Assembly: GCF_000299875.1 (NCBI RefSeq)
Contig: NZ_AMRK01000001.1
Span: forward strand, 186,001-250,000
Direction of reading: 5' to 3'
DNA: 64,000 nt
DNA from: Celeribacter baekdonensis B30
GTDB lineage: Bacteria; Pseudomonadota; Alphaproteobacteria; Rhodobacterales; Rhodobacteraceae
The position numbers and the translations under genes are program-made. The notes under the pieces are model-generated. The model saw nothing but the letters and a program-made list of their open reading frames with translations. It did not search any database and was not told the DNA's origin. Position 1 is the stretch's first letter, and each line of letters opens with the position of its first letter. Below are positions 29,090 through 38,719 of this stretch, one piece after another.

Positions 29090-30223
29090 CTAAAGCGGTG
29101 CGTTCGCGAACCATTGTTCCGGGTTCACCGGCTTTCCGCCTTCTCTGACCTCTATATAAAGCGTCTCTGTCAGGCCTGCGCCAGTGCCCTGAGTGGCATT
29201 TTCCACAAAGGCGTCCAAATCCGGCGCAGCTCCGCCCATCAGGCCAACGGCTGTGCCAGCAGGGATCACCTCGCCAACTTCACCGTAGACCTCATCAAGC
29301 CCTGCCAAAACAAGCAATACGTCATTTCCGGGCTCAAGTATGATCACATTTCCGTAGTCCAGAAACGCGCCCTTGTAGCGGATGGTGGCGGGCCAAGGCG
29401 TTGAGACCAAGGACAGCGCCCGCGTGGCCCAAAGCCAGCCCGGACGTGCCACCCCCGCCGCATCGGGTTCTTTATAGCCGCGGATGAAAACGCCGCTGAC
29501 CGGCATCGGCCACGTGCCCTTTGCCGCATCCAGATCGGGCAAGGGGCTGATCCCATCCACCACATCCATCACGGCAAGGCCGGAGGCAAAGGCCTCAAGT
29601 GTCTCGGAACTGTCAATCAGGGTCTTTAAACGATCGGGATCGGCGCTGAACCGACGCGGAAGGTCGGTGCGGTCCGACATCGCCTGAGACAGGTCGGTGC
29701 GCGCCTGTTGCGCCTCCTTGAGACCTCGGGCCAGGGTCTCAAGCGCCTCATCTTGCAATTCCCGCAAAATAGAGACCTCTTCGAGTTTGATCCGAAGTGC
29801 ATCCGCATCCGCCTGCATCGCGGGCGTGATTGCAGAGACCAACATGCCCGCGCGCGCATGACCCAAAGGACCGGTCGGATGCACCAAGGCTTCTGGCGAG
29901 GCATCAGGTTTGAGATTGATCAAAATGCCAAGAAGTTGCGCGACTTGGCCGCTTTCATCCTGAAACTCACGGTCCAACTCATCTTCGCGCAGGGACACTT
30001 GCCGTAACCCCGCGCGCATCGCCTCTAACCCGTCTTCATAGGCACGCACGACACGGGTCAGGGCCTTGACCCGATCCCCGGCAGATTGCGCCGCCTCCAA
30101 TTCAGAATGCGCCGCATTGAATTGCGCCACAGCCCCTTCGGCCAGCGCAGCGGGGCTATCCTCCTGCGCCAGTGCAACCCCGGTCAGAAGCGCAAAACAA
30201 ACTGCGACAGCGCCCAGTCTCAT
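29090..30223 (-). CDS. EnvC-like murein hydrolase activator (M23-related domain)
   Basis: A 377-residue exported protein. Signal peptide about 1-19 (VCFALLTGVALAQ). Residues about 22-220 are helical with strong coiled-coil character (AQFNAAHSELEAAQSAGDRV-type heptads). The C-terminal part (about 230-360) follows the LytM/M23 fold: GYGNVIILEP-like strand (here LDYGNVIILEPGNDVLLVLAGLDEV), IPAGTAVGLMGG and LYIEVREGGKPVNPEQW. The zinc-binding HxxxD and HxH residues of active M23 enzymes are absent, as in EnvC-type activators that switch on amidases without cutting. It overlaps gpmI by four bases (ATGA) and precedes ctpA. Confidence 0.88.
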   Translation of the reverse strand: MRLGAVAVCFALLTGVALAQEDSPAALAEGAVAQFNAAHSELEAAQSAGDRVKALTRVVRAYEDGLEAMRAGLRQVSLREDELDREFQDESGQVAQLLGILINLKPDASPEALVHPTGPLGHARAGMLVSAITPAMQADADALRIKLEEVSILRELQDEALETLARGLKEAQQARTDLSQAMSDRTDLPRRFSADPDRLKTLIDSSETLEAFASGLAVMDVVDGISPLPDLDAAKGTWPMPVSGVFIRGYKEPDAAGVARPGWLWATRALSLVSTPWPATIRYKGAFLDYGNVIILEPGNDVLLVLAGLDEVYGEVGEVIPAGTAVGLMGGAAPDLDAFVENATQGTGAGLTETLYIEVREGGKPVNPEQWFANAPL

Positions 30224-31746
30224 GTGACGATAAGACTTTCACCGGTCATTTCAGCGGGCTGATCGAGCCCCATCAATTCAAGGATCGTTGGTGCCACATC
30301 GGCCAAACGCCCGCCCGACCGCAACCGCGCGCCTTTGGGACCCCCGAACAGGATCACGGGAACCGGGTTGGTGGTGTGTGCGGTGTGAGGGCCACCCGTG
30401 ATCGGATCAATCATGGTTTCACAATTGCCGTGATCCGCGATCACCAACATCGCGCCCCCGACCTTTTCAAGCTCGGCCACAACCTTGCCCAGACCGTCAT
30501 CCACCGCCTCACAGGCGGCCATTGCGGCCTCCAAAATGCCCGTGTGACCGACCATATCGGGGTTGGCAAAATTGGTGACGATCAGGTCATAGCCCTCATC
30601 AATCGCCCAAACGAATTTTTCGGCCACCTCAGGCTCGCTCATCTCGGGTTGCAAATCATAGGTCGCGACTTTTGGCGATTTCGGCATGAACCGATCCTCG
30701 CCCACCTCCGGCGTCTCTTTGCCGCCATTGAGGAAAAACGTCACATGCGGATATTTTTCGGTCTCGGCCAAACGGAATTGTTTCAGCCCCTTCTTGGCGA
30801 CCCATTCGCCCAGCGTGTTGATGATGTCGCTTTTTGGATAGGCGGTGGTCATATAGGCGCCGTGGCTGGCGGAATAGTCGACCATGCCCAAGAATGCCGA
30901 CAGGCGTGGGCGCGGGCCGGTGTCAAATTCGGCAAACCCCGGTTCGCCAATGGCGCGCAGGATTTCACGGGCGCGGTCGGCACGGAAATTGAGACAGAAA
31001 AAGCCATCGCCATCTTTGACGCCCGCGTAATCGCCAATCACTGTGGCTTTGATAAACTCATCATGCTCACCGCGCGCATAAGAGGCGGTGACGGCGTCTG
31101 CGGCCGTGGCGGCGGTTTCAACGCCTGTGCCATTGATCATCGCGAAATAGGCCTGAGACACCCGTTCCCACCGATTGTCGCGATCCATCGCGTAATAGCG
31201 GCCAATGACCGTGCCGACCGATGCCCCTTTGGGCAGGCGCGCCACAAGATCAGGGAGGAATGTTGCCGAGGATTGCGGCGCAACATCGCGGCCATCGGTG
31301 ATGGCATGGATGATCACCGGCACGCCATGATCGGTGATCGCCTTGGCGGCGGCCAGCGTGTGTTCGATATGGCCATGCACACCACCGTCCGAGATCACGC
31401 CCATCAAATGCGCGGTGCCGCCCGCGGCTTTGACCTTTTCGGCAAAGGCGACAATTTCGGCGTTTTGAAAGAAAGACCCGTCTTCGATCGCCAGATCAAT
31501 CTGGCCCAAATCCATCGCCACAACCCGGCCTGCGCCGATATTGGTGTGACCGACCTCGGAGTTGCCCATTTGCCCGCTCGGCAGGCCCACATCCGGACCA
31601 AATGTGATCAACGTGTCATGCGGACACTCTGCCATCAGCCGATCAAAGGTTGGGGTTTTGGCCAAAACGGGGGCGTTTGCCTCGGGTGTTGGGCCAATCC
31701 CCCAGCCATCGAGAATACAAAGAACGACGGGTTTCGGTGTGGCCAT
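30220..31746 (-). CDS. gpmI: 2,3-bisphosphoglycerate-independent phosphoglycerate mutase
   Basis: A 508-residue cytoplasmic glycolytic enzyme interconverting 3- and 2-phosphoglycerate via a phosphoserine intermediate, a manganese enzyme of the alkaline phosphatase fold. CILDGWG near the N-terminus and MGNSEVGHTNIGAGRV carrying the catalytic Ser identify it; later ISDGGVHGH, ITDGRDV and IADHGNCE (metal ligands) are present, and length matches. It overlaps the EnvC-like gene by four bases, as is common in alphaproteobacteria, so it heads a gpmI-envC-ctpA transcript. Confidence 0.96.
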   Translation of the reverse strand: MATPKPVVLCILDGWGIGPTPEANAPVLAKTPTFDRLMAECPHDTLITFGPDVGLPSGQMGNSEVGHTNIGAGRVVAMDLGQIDLAIEDGSFFQNAEIVAFAEKVKAAGGTAHLMGVISDGGVHGHIEHTLAAAKAITDHGVPVIIHAITDGRDVAPQSSATFLPDLVARLPKGASVGTVIGRYYAMDRDNRWERVSQAYFAMINGTGVETAATAADAVTASYARGEHDEFIKATVIGDYAGVKDGDGFFCLNFRADRAREILRAIGEPGFAEFDTGPRPRLSAFLGMVDYSASHGAYMTTAYPKSDIINTLGEWVAKKGLKQFRLAETEKYPHVTFFLNGGKETPEVGEDRFMPKSPKVATYDLQPEMSEPEVAEKFVWAIDEGYDLIVTNFANPDMVGHTGILEAAMAACEAVDDGLGKVVAELEKVGGAMLVIADHGNCETMIDPITGGPHTAHTTNPVPVILFGGPKGARLRSGGRLADVAPTILELMGLDQPAEMTGESLIVT

Positions 31747-31849
31747 GACGGGCTTCCTTCTAAACAGAGCAAAGCAGTTGCACCCTATCTAACGTGCCGT
31801 CACCGCTTGTTGAACCACCAAGGGCTTCATTGCAGCAAAAATACTTGGA

Positions 31850-32320
31850 TCATTCGCGATGATAGGGCGATCCGGCGAGAATAGAGGCGGCACGGTAAAG
31901 CTGTTCGGTGAGCATGGCGCGGACCAGCATATGCGGCCAGACCATTTTGCCCAAAGAGATCGAGAACTCCGCCTGCGCGCGCAGCGATGGGTCAATCCCG
32001 TCGGCTCCGCCAATGACAAAGGCCACATCAGAGCGCCCGGCATCGCGCCAGTTCGCTAATTTATCTGCAAACTCAGGAGAGGAGAGCAGTTTGCCACGCT
32101 CATCCATGGTCACGATCACCGCGCCTTTCGGCAAGGCCCGCTCCAAAAGCACGGCTTCCGCTTTCATACCGCCGCCCTTTTTGTCCTCGACCTCTGATAG
32201 GGTCAAAGGCCCAAGGCCAAGCGCGCGCCCGGTGCGGTCGAACCGGGTGGTGTAATCTGCAATCAACGCCGCTTCAGGACCGGCACGCAGCCGGCCCACG
32301 GCATTGATGTGAACTTTCAT
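31850..32320 (-). CDS. rlmH: 23S rRNA (pseudouridine1915-N3)-methyltransferase
   Basis: A 156-residue SPOUT-class methyltransferase acting on pseudouridine 1915 in helix 69 of 23S rRNA. MKVHINAVGRLRAGPE starts it, with ATG 32320 overlapping the rsfS stop by one base (TGATG). The SAM knot is seen in VTMDERGKLLSSPEFA, FVIGGADGIDPSL, and the C-terminal LVRAMLTEQLYRAASILAGSPYH, which is the classical family end. A longer frame to 32377 overlaps rsfS and lacks support. Role is 50S maturation, next to the ribosome silencing factor. Confidence 0.96.
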   Translation of the reverse strand: MKVHINAVGRLRAGPEAALIADYTTRFDRTGRALGLGPLTLSEVEDKKGGGMKAEAVLLERALPKGAVIVTMDERGKLLSSPEFADKLANWRDAGRSDVAFVIGGADGIDPSLRAQAEFSISLGKMVWPHMLVRAMLTEQLYRAASILAGSPYHRE

Positions 32321-32709
32321 CAGCTCTCGATCGGTTTGGACGTCGACGCAGCGCGGGCGTCTTCTGCCGACATCCACATTTTTTCGAGCTGGTAGAACTC
32401 ACGGACTTCGGGACGGAAAATGTGAACAATCACATCGCCCGCATCAATCAAAACCCAATCGCCCTGATCTTTGCCTTCGATGCGCGAAAACACTTCGTGT
32501 TCCATTTTCAGGGCCGCGGAGAGTTTTTCGGCGGTGGCAGAGACCTGACGGGTCGAGCGACCGGAACAGATCACCATATAATCCGCCATCTCAGACTTGC
32601 CCTGCAAGCTGATGGTGACGATGTCTTCGGCTTTGTCTTGGTCAAGAAAGTCGGTGATGAAATTCAACAATTTCTGGCCACCAAATTTTTCAGAGGCTGC
32701 GCCTGTCAT
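32320..32709 (-). CDS. rsfS: ribosome silencing factor RsfS
   Basis: A 129-residue protein that binds uL14 on the 50S subunit and blocks subunit joining during starvation. I take ATG 32709 (MTGAASEKF) rather than 32715 because GGAG lies six bases before it and only touches the earlier one. The core KAEDIVTISLQGKSEMADYMVICSGRSTRQ is the family signature, followed by GDWVLIDAGDVIVHIFRPEVREFYQLEKMW. The one-base overlap with rlmH implies a common transcript. Confidence 0.95.
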   Translation of the reverse strand: MTGAASEKFGGQKLLNFITDFLDQDKAEDIVTISLQGKSEMADYMVICSGRSTRQVSATAEKLSAALKMEHEVFSRIEGKDQGDWVLIDAGDVIVHIFRPEVREFYQLEKMWMSAEDARAASTSKPIES

Positions 32710-32861
32710 GGGCATCTCCGAATGTGCAGCGTCAAGGGCTGCGGTCTGAGGTAGAGACAGGACATAGTCCTCCTATCAAAGCGCGCCGTCATGCCCCGGC
32801 GCTGGGCATATAGTCAATATAGCATCAGTAGAGGTAAATCTCAATGTACCCTGCGCGTCGA

Positions 32862-34178
32862 TCAATCAACCCCCTTTGTGACAAGCTGAGAGCCCTCCAA
32901 CACCCGCACTTCGCGTTGTGGGAAGGGGATGGAAATGCCATTGGCTTTGAACGCATCCCAGAGCGAAAGATAGACATCGCCGCGCACATTGGTCAGCCCG
33001 CCCGTCGGGTCCGTGATCCAAAACCTCAGGATGTAATCCACCGAGTTGTCGCCAAAACCAACGATATGACAGACGGGCGGTTTGGTGGTCAGGACCCGTT
33101 TGACGGCTTTGGCGGCCTCAATCGCGATTTGCCGAACTTGGTGCGGATCATCGCCATAAGCGGTGCCAAAATAGATGTCCAAACGGACAAAATCGTTTGT
33201 ATGCGACCAGTTGACCACCTGCCCGGTGATCAGATCTTCGTTGGGGATCAAAAACTCCTTGCCATCGCGGGTGGTGATCGAGGCATAGCGCGCGCCCAGC
33301 GTGTTGATCCACCCAAAGGTATCGCCCAGCGAAATCACGTCGCCGGGTTTGATGGATTTGTCCAAAAGGATGATCACGCCGGACACGAGGTTTGACACAA
33401 CTTTCTGCAAGCCAAAACCAAGTCCCACACCAATTGCCCCGGACAAGACCGCGAGCCCGGTCAGATCAAAACCGACCGCTTTCAACCCGATGAAAAACGC
33501 GGCGCCATAGAGAGCCACCTGAACGCCTTTGATGATCAATTCGCGCATCGAGGGTGAAATGTCTTCGTTGCGCCGAATGCGGGTCGAGGTTTGGCGTGCG
33601 GTGATGCGGGCAAAGGAGACCAAAAGACCCGTCACCACCAGGGCTTTCAATAGCGAGAGGGCGGAGAGGCGAAAGTCGCCAAACTCCACCGCGATGCTGT
33701 CTAAAAACGATGCCGCCCAGTCCAACCCACCAAAGAAATAGAGCGTCACATAGGCCCATAGCCCCCAGCGTACCGTGCGACGCAAGGATCGGTTGCGGAC
33801 CAGTTGCACCACAAATTCCACCGCGAACCACGCCGAGACGACCCGCGCGATGATGGCGACCAAATAGGAGCGCGAGGGCCATGTGATTTGGTGCATCACA
33901 AGGTAGACGGCCCAGAGGAGCAGCGCCCAAACCAACAAGGGCAGCCGCTTTTCCACCGCCAAAAGCAGCCGCAATTGCCATTTTGGCCGACCTTCCAAGC
34001 TGCGCATCCAATTGCGCATCCGGGCGCTGAGAATTCGCCCGATCAAGATCGCGCCAGCGAGCGTCATAAGGGTGATGCCGATCTGATAAAGGTTCCACCG
34101 TCTGAGCAGGCCTTGGAGAAACCCCAGGATATCGTCACCGGTTTGGTTCAAAAGCTCTGTGATCTGGGTCGGTTCCAC
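32862..34178 (-). CDS. MscS-family mechanosensitive ion channel
   Basis: A 438-residue membrane protein; I use GTG 34178 because AAAGGA is placed well before it, while the longer frame would need a TTG start. Five to six hydrophobic segments occupy roughly residues 20-300. The MscS pore helix is ISGAIGVGLGFGLQKVVSNLVSG-like (here VLSGAIGVGLGFGLQKVVS), followed by ILLDKSIKPGDVISLGDTFGWINTLGARYASI, the beta-domain entry, and NEDLITGQVVNWSH. It is a larger type with extra N-terminal helices. Such channels relieve osmotic pressure. It reads toward the rsfS-rlmH genes but starts about 280 bases from leuC. Confidence 0.92.
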   Translation of the reverse strand: MEPTQITELLNQTGDDILGFLQGLLRRWNLYQIGITLMTLAGAILIGRILSARMRNWMRSLEGRPKWQLRLLLAVEKRLPLLVWALLLWAVYLVMHQITWPSRSYLVAIIARVVSAWFAVEFVVQLVRNRSLRRTVRWGLWAYVTLYFFGGLDWAASFLDSIAVEFGDFRLSALSLLKALVVTGLLVSFARITARQTSTRIRRNEDISPSMRELIIKGVQVALYGAAFFIGLKAVGFDLTGLAVLSGAIGVGLGFGLQKVVSNLVSGVIILLDKSIKPGDVISLGDTFGWINTLGARYASITTRDGKEFLIPNEDLITGQVVNWSHTNDFVRLDIYFGTAYGDDPHQVRQIAIEAAKAVKRVLTTKPPVCHIVGFGDNSVDYILRFWITDPTGGLTNVRGDVYLSLWDAFKANGISIPFPQREVRVLEGSQLVTKGVD

Positions 34179-34457
34179 GCGCGGTCCTTTGGTGTTTGCG
34201 CCAGCTTGGCACGGCAAAGCGCCAGCGTGCAAGCGCAGCGCACCCGCAACGCGTCAACTCCCTTGCGGGACTCAATGCCAATCTATATGTGAACCGCATG
34301 GAACGTATGTTTGAAATCGCTGATCGGGCCTGGTTGCCCTGGCGCTTCTTCGGAGCGATGTGCTCAGTCCTTGCCCGACTTTGATGCGGTCTGGACAGGT
34401 GTGTCCGCACGCCACCCATATTCCTAAAATTCACTCACATATCCACGGGAGAGCGAA
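34179..34457. other. spacer between the MscS-type gene and leuC
   Basis: About 279 bases, holding the divergent promoters. A GGACA-GGTG-TGTCC hairpin lies at about 34391-34404 (with TGCGG and CCGCA flanks) some 50 bases before leuC. A short plus-strand open frame at 34196-34384 is not leucine-rich, so I do not call it a leu leader peptide. The leuC ribosome site GGGAGAG is visible at 34448-34454. Confidence 0.4.
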
Positions 34458-35867
34458 ATGACCGCCCCGAAGACACTCTATGATAAAATCTGGGACGCCC
34501 ATGTGACCCACGAGGACGCAGATGGCACCTGTTTGCTGTACATCGACCGCCACCTCGTTCACGAAGTGACGTCCCCGCAGGCCTTTGAAGGTCTGCGCAT
34601 GACCGGTCGCAAAGTCCGTGCGCCGGAAAAAACCATCGCCGTGCCGGATCACAACGTGCCGACCACGTTGGACCGCGTGTCTGGCATCATCGCCAATGAA
34701 GAGAGCCGCATCCAACTTGAGGCGCTCGACACCAACGCCAAGGAATTCGGCGTGCATTACTATCCGGTGTCTGACATCCGTCAGGGCATCGTGCACATCG
34801 TTGGCCCGGAACAGGGTTGGACCTTGCCCGGCATGACCGTGGTCTGCGGCGACAGCCACACCGCCACTCACGGCGCATTCGGCGCGCTGGCCCATGGTAT
34901 CGGCACCTCCGAGGTCGAACATGTTCTGGCCACCCAGACGCTGATCCAGCGCAAGGGCAAAAACATGAAGGTCGAAATCACCGGCAAGTTGAAGCCCGGC
35001 GTGACCGCGAAAGACATCACTTTGGCGGTGATCGGCGAAACCGGCACCGGCGGCGGCACTGGCTATGTGATTGAGTATTGCGGCGAAGCGATCCGCGATC
35101 TGTCGATGGAAGGCCGCATGACCGTCTGTAATATGGCGATTGAGGGCGGCGCACGCGCGGGTCTGATCGCGCCGGATGAAACCACGTTTGACTATGTCAA
35201 AGGTCGCCCGCACGCCCCCAAAGGCGCGCAGTGGGAGGCGGCTCTGAATTGGTGGAAAACACTCTACACCGACGAAGGCGCTCATTTTGACAAGGTTGTG
35301 ACGCTGAAAGGCGAAGACATTCAGCCGGTTGTGACCTGGGGCACCTCGCCCGAAGACGTGCTGCCGATCTCCGCAGTCGTGCCCTCGCCCGACGATTTCA
35401 CCGGCGGCAAGGTTGATGCGGTCAAACGCGCGCTCGACTACATGGGCATTGAGCCGGGTCAGAAACTGACTGACATCAAAATTGACACCGTGTTCATCGG
35501 GTCTTGCACCAATGGCCGGATCGAAGATTTGCGTGCAGCCGCCGCGATCCTCAAGGGCAAAAAGATCAAAGACGGCATGCGGGCGATGATCGTTCCGGGG
35601 TCCGGCCTTGTCCGCGCGCAAGCCGAAGAAGAGGGCTTGGCCGACATCTTTATCGAGGCGGGCTTTGAATGGCGTCTGGCCGGGTGTTCCATGTGTTTGG
35701 CGATGAACCCGGATCAACTTGCGCCGGGCGAGCGCTGTGCAGCGACCTCGAACCGCAACTTTGAAGGCCGGCAAGGCCGCGGCGGACGCACCCACTTGAT
35801 GTCCCCGGCCATGGCAGCGGCGGCGGCGCTCACCGGTCATCTGACCGACGTGCGTGAAATGCTCTAA
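34458..35867 (+). CDS. leuC: 3-isopropylmalate dehydratase large subunit
   Basis: A 469-residue subunit of the LeuCD isomerase that converts 2- to 3-isopropylmalate in leucine synthesis. The 4Fe-4S aconitase-type cysteines are in [10 protein letters not shown] (about residue 348) and [12 protein letters not shown] (about 408 and 411). [32 protein letters not shown] and [21 protein letters not shown] are family signatures. It is followed after 18 bases by a gene unrelated to leucine metabolism before leuD at 37.4 kb; the third gene leuB is at 42.9 kb. Confidence 0.97.
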   Translation: MTAPKTLYDKIWDAHVTHEDADGTCLLYIDRHLVHEVTSPQAFEGLRMTGRKVRAPEKTIAVPDHNVPTTLDRVSGIIANEESRIQLEALDTNAKEFGVHYYPVSDIRQGIVHIVGPEQGWTLPGMTVVCGDSHTATHGAFGALAHGIGTSEVEHVLATQTLIQRKGKNMKVEITGKLKPGVTAKDITLAVIGETGTGGGTGYVIEYCGEAIRDLSMEGRMTVCNMAIEGGARAGLIAPDETTFDYVKGRPHAPKGAQWEAALNWWKTLYTDEGAHFDKVVTLKGEDIQPVVTWGTSPEDVLPISAVVPSPDDFTGGKVDAVKRALDYMGIEPGQKLTDIKIDTVFIGSCTNGRIEDLRAAAAILKGKKIKDGMRAMIVPGSGLVRAQAEEEGLADIFIEAGFEWRLAGCSMCLAMNPDQLAPGERCAATSNRNFEGRQGRGGRTHLMSPAMAAAAALTGHLTDVREML

Positions 35868-35885
35868 GCAACCTGGGCCACGGGC

Positions 35886-37424
35886 ATGGCGCAACACGCA
35901 CCTTCTGATCTGATCTTGATGGCTGGCCAAAGCAACATGGCTGGCCACAAGGTTGGTGTGGATGATCTCGCTGAAACCGAGCGGGGCCTGATTGAGGGTG
36001 CGCGCATTTGGGCCAATGGGGCTTGGGTGCCTCTGGCGGTCGATGCGGGCTATCAGAAACGGGGGTTTGGTCCCGAACTGAGCTTTGCACGTCAGTGGCA
36101 GGTTCAGACTGGACGACCGCTGTCCATCGTCAAACTGGCCAAGGGCGGGTCTTACCTGTCTCGCGGCTGGTCTGCCGAGGGGCGTGGTGGTCCGCTCTAC
36201 CAGCGTTTGGTGGCTGAGGTGCGCGCCGCAATGGCCACGGGACCAGTGCGGTTGCGGGGTTTGATCTGGATGCAGGGCGAAAGCGATGCCCTGGATCATG
36301 AGGACGCACAGGCTTACGGTACGCGGTTCGAAGGTTTTGTCGCACGCTTGCGGCAAGACCTCGGCGTGCCCGATCTGCCGATTGTGGCAGGGCTGATCAC
36401 GGCTCCGGGCGGTCACGTTGATCTGGTGCGCGACGCAATGGCGTCTGCCGACGTAACGGCGTTCAAAACGGTAGAAACCCGCGATCTTGCGCATCGTTCC
36501 GGTGCCGTTCATCTGACGGCCTCTGGACTTGCGGCACTGGGGCAACGCTTTGCCGATGCGCTGTCTTCTTTTGAGGACAGCGCGTTGATCCGGCAATGGC
36601 TTTGGACCAGCGACCAGTATCACGCCTGGTATGAGGGCGAGACCCTGACACCGACAGGCGTCGTGGTCTCACTGCCTCATGCGGTGGCTGACGATGGCTT
36701 TGCTGAACCTGGCTTTGGCCAAAGGTTCTTTCGCAAACGCGGCACAGCAGCGGTCTATGTCCGCGCGCGGATGTCCAATTGGTTTCAGGATGATGAGGTC
36801 TTTGAGATGGCCAAGGCGATCCGTGGCTTTATTCCCAAAGAGACCAAACTCGTCACCTACGGGGCCTCAATGGGCGCTTATGGCGGGCTTTTACTGTCCG
36901 GGGCTTTGGCCGCAGATCGGGTTTTGGCCGTGGCGCCGCAATATTCCATCGACCGGGCGACTGTACCTTGGGAAAAACGGTGGAGCAAAGCGGCGAAACG
37001 GATCGACGGGTTTGTGCACCGGATGGAGGACCATGTGTCCCCAACGGCGCAAAAGCTTGTGTTCTATGATCCGCTCAATGCGGACCGCAACCAAATCGCT
37101 CTGTTTGACACCGACGACACGTGGTCCCTGATCAAAATCCCGCTGGCCTCGCATCAAGTGGCACAGCGGCTTTTGGACAGCAAATCCTTGCCTCTGCTGT
37201 TTGAAGGTCTGTTTGACGACGGCCCGCCCGTGAATGACATCCGCAAAGCCGCGCGCGCGCGGCGACGTGACAGCAAAATCTACTGGCTGACCCTGGCCAA
37301 CAAAAGCGCCGAGCGCCGTCCGGGTCTTGCTCTTTATGCCATTGACCGTTGCCTTGAGGTCGGTGGCCCCAAATGGAAACTCAAAAAATTGCGCGAGACA
37401 CTGTCCGCGCGTGAAACGACCTGA
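35886..37424 (+). CDS. two-domain hydrolase: SASA-type carbohydrate esterase fused to an alpha/beta hydrolase
   Basis: A 512-residue soluble protein lying between leuC and leuD. The N-terminal half (about 1-225) matches sialate O-acetylesterase/SGNH hydrolases: MAGQSNMAG with nucleophile Ser16, [16 protein letters not shown] and GAVHLTASG with His209. The C-terminal half (about 285-450) has a GASMGA nucleophile elbow with Ser328 and possible partners Asp395 (FYDPLNAD) and His423 (LASHQVA), the pattern of alpha/beta hydrolases met near polysaccharide genes in roseobacters. Both triads look complete. No signal peptide is visible, so it would act in the cytoplasm, possibly on sugar or glycan precursors. 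Codon flavour is like its neighbours. Confidence 0.78.
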   Translation: MAQHAPSDLILMAGQSNMAGHKVGVDDLAETERGLIEGARIWANGAWVPLAVDAGYQKRGFGPELSFARQWQVQTGRPLSIVKLAKGGSYLSRGWSAEGRGGPLYQRLVAEVRAAMATGPVRLRGLIWMQGESDALDHEDAQAYGTRFEGFVARLRQDLGVPDLPIVAGLITAPGGHVDLVRDAMASADVTAFKTVETRDLAHRSGAVHLTASGLAALGQRFADALSSFEDSALIRQWLWTSDQYHAWYEGETLTPTGVVVSLPHAVADDGFAEPGFGQRFFRKRGTAAVYVRARMSNWFQDDEVFEMAKAIRGFIPKETKLVTYGASMGAYGGLLLSGALAADRVLAVAPQYSIDRATVPWEKRWSKAAKRIDGFVHRMEDHVSPTAQKLVFYDPLNADRNQIALFDTDDTWSLIKIPLASHQVAQRLLDSKSLPLLFEGLFDDGPPVNDIRKAARARRRDSKIYWLTLANKSAERRPGLALYAIDRCLEVGGPKWKLKKLRETLSARETT

Positions 37425-37438
37425 AAGGATTCGTGGAC

Positions 37439-38044
37439 ATGGAAAAATTTGAAAAGATCACGGGCATCGCGGCACCGATGCCGCTTGTGAATATCGACAC
37501 CGATATGATCATTCCCAAAAACTTTCTCAAAACGATCAAACGCTCTGGTCTGGGTGTGAATCTGTTCGATGAGATGCGCTATGATGACGACCGCAACGAA
37601 ATCCCCGATTTCGTGCTCAACAAACCGCAATATCGTGAGGCTCAGGTCATCGTTGCCGGTGACAACTTTGGCTGTGGCTCCTCGCGCGAACATGCGCCCT
37701 GGGCCTTGGCGGATTTTGGCATCAAATGCATCATCTCGACCTCTTTCGCCGACATTTTTTACAACAACTCTTTCAAAAACGGCATCCTCCCGATTGTGAT
37801 GCCACAAGAGGTTGTGGACGTGTTGATGTCCGATGCTGAAAAAGGCGCAAACGCACGGATGACCGTCGATCTTGAGGCTCAGACCGTGACCACCTCGGAC
37901 GGCCAGGAGTTCCCGTTTGAAGTCGATGCGTTCAAAAAGCATTGCCTGTTGGAAGGGCTCGATGACATCGGCCTGACCATGGCGAATGTCAAAGACATCG
38001 ACGCGTATGAAGTCAAAATGGCGCAGGAACGTCCTTGGGTCTAA
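37439..38044 (+). CDS. leuD: 3-isopropylmalate dehydratase small subunit
   Basis: A 201-residue partner of LeuC. ATG 37439 has AAAGGA nine bases before it and is preferred to GTG 37433. [17 protein letters not shown] near residue 22, [16 protein letters not shown] (about 74) and [14 protein letters not shown] are conserved. It completes the aconitase-fold active site when bound to LeuC. It is followed by a terminator, so leuC, the esterase-hydrolase fusion and leuD are probably one transcript. Confidence 0.97.
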   Translation: MEKFEKITGIAAPMPLVNIDTDMIIPKNFLKTIKRSGLGVNLFDEMRYDDDRNEIPDFVLNKPQYREAQVIVAGDNFGCGSSREHAPWALADFGIKCIISTSFADIFYNNSFKNGILPIVMPQEVVDVLMSDAEKGANARMTVDLEAQTVTTSDGQEFPFEVDAFKKHCLLEGLDDIGLTMANVKDIDAYEVKMAQERPWV

Positions 38045-38078
38045 GCGCGGCTTAAAGACCATCACGACAGATTTGAAG

Positions 38079-38104
38079 CGGCGGCCCCTCGGGTCGCCGT
38101 TTTA
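38079..38104 (+). terminator. intrinsic terminator after leuD
   Basis: CGGCGGCCC and GGGTCGCCG (38079-38099) can pair with G-U pairs around TC and are followed by TTTTAATTT, 35 bases after the leuD stop. Confidence 0.8.
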
Positions 38105-38160
38105 ATTTGTCCCTGAGTGTCTATATCTAGGCTAAAATCCGCAACCCCATGGAGGACGCT

Positions 38161-38679
38161 ATGATCAATTGGAAAACTTGGGTCGGTCTTGGTGCTTTGA
38201 CCTTTCTCTTCGGCGTCTTGGCGCTGGGCAATGCGGTGATCGCCTCGCTGGCCATCACGATCCTTCTTGGCACGCTGTTCGCCATCACAGGTGCGGCGCA
38301 ACTTTGGGCCGGCTTTTCCGCCGAGGCCGGAGGGCACCGTATCTTCAGCCTGCTTTGGGGGTTGATCAGCCTGATGATCGGGGTGAGTTTCATTGCCAAT
38401 CCGGTTGAGGGCACCCTGTCTCTGACCATGGTGGTCATGGCCTTTCTTATGGCCTCCGGCGTGATCCGGTTGGTGATGTCATGGCAAATGCGGCAGACGC
38501 GGTTCTTTTGGGCCATGCTCTTGTCGGGTGCTGTGACCGTCCTGTTGGCTGGCTATATCTTTGCCAATTTTGCCGCCGTGTCGCTGTCGCTTTTGGGCAT
38601 CTTGCTTGGCATTGAGCTTTTGGTGAATGGCGCGGGTCTCGTCGGGTTCGGGTTGTTCCTGCGCAGCCATCGCTCCTGA
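38161..38679 (+). CDS. HdeD/DUF308 family membrane protein
   Basis: A 172-residue integral membrane protein from ATG 38161 (GGAGG six bases before). It has six hydrophobic segments arranged as helical pairs, with LGTLFAITGAAQLWAGF, LLWGLISLMIGVSFIANP and LLGILLGIELLVNGAGLVGFGL. HdeD-like DUF308 proteins have been linked to acid resistance in enterobacteria; the role in alphaproteobacteria is not known. It stands between the leuD terminator and the convergent EF-hand gene. Confidence 0.88.
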   Translation: MINWKTWVGLGALTFLFGVLALGNAVIASLAITILLGTLFAITGAAQLWAGFSAEAGGHRIFSLLWGLISLMIGVSFIANPVEGTLSLTMVVMAFLMASGVIRLVMSWQMRQTRFFWAMLLSGAVTVLLAGYIFANFAAVSLSLLGILLGIELLVNGAGLVGFGLFLRSHRS

Positions 38680-38719
38680 CGGAAACGGCGACCCTTACAG
38701 GCCGCCGCATCCAGTCCTT

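Noticed and set aside
30172-31884. 570-residue open frame on the plus strand
   Set aside because: Antisense to gpmI; shadow of a strong GC-rich gene.
34196-34384. possible leu leader peptide before leuC
   Set aside because: The short frame is not rich in leucine codons and no terminator/antiterminator pair follows it.
34431-36623. 730-residue open frame on the minus strand
   Set aside because: Antisense to leuC and the esterase-hydrolase fusion; lacks any domain.
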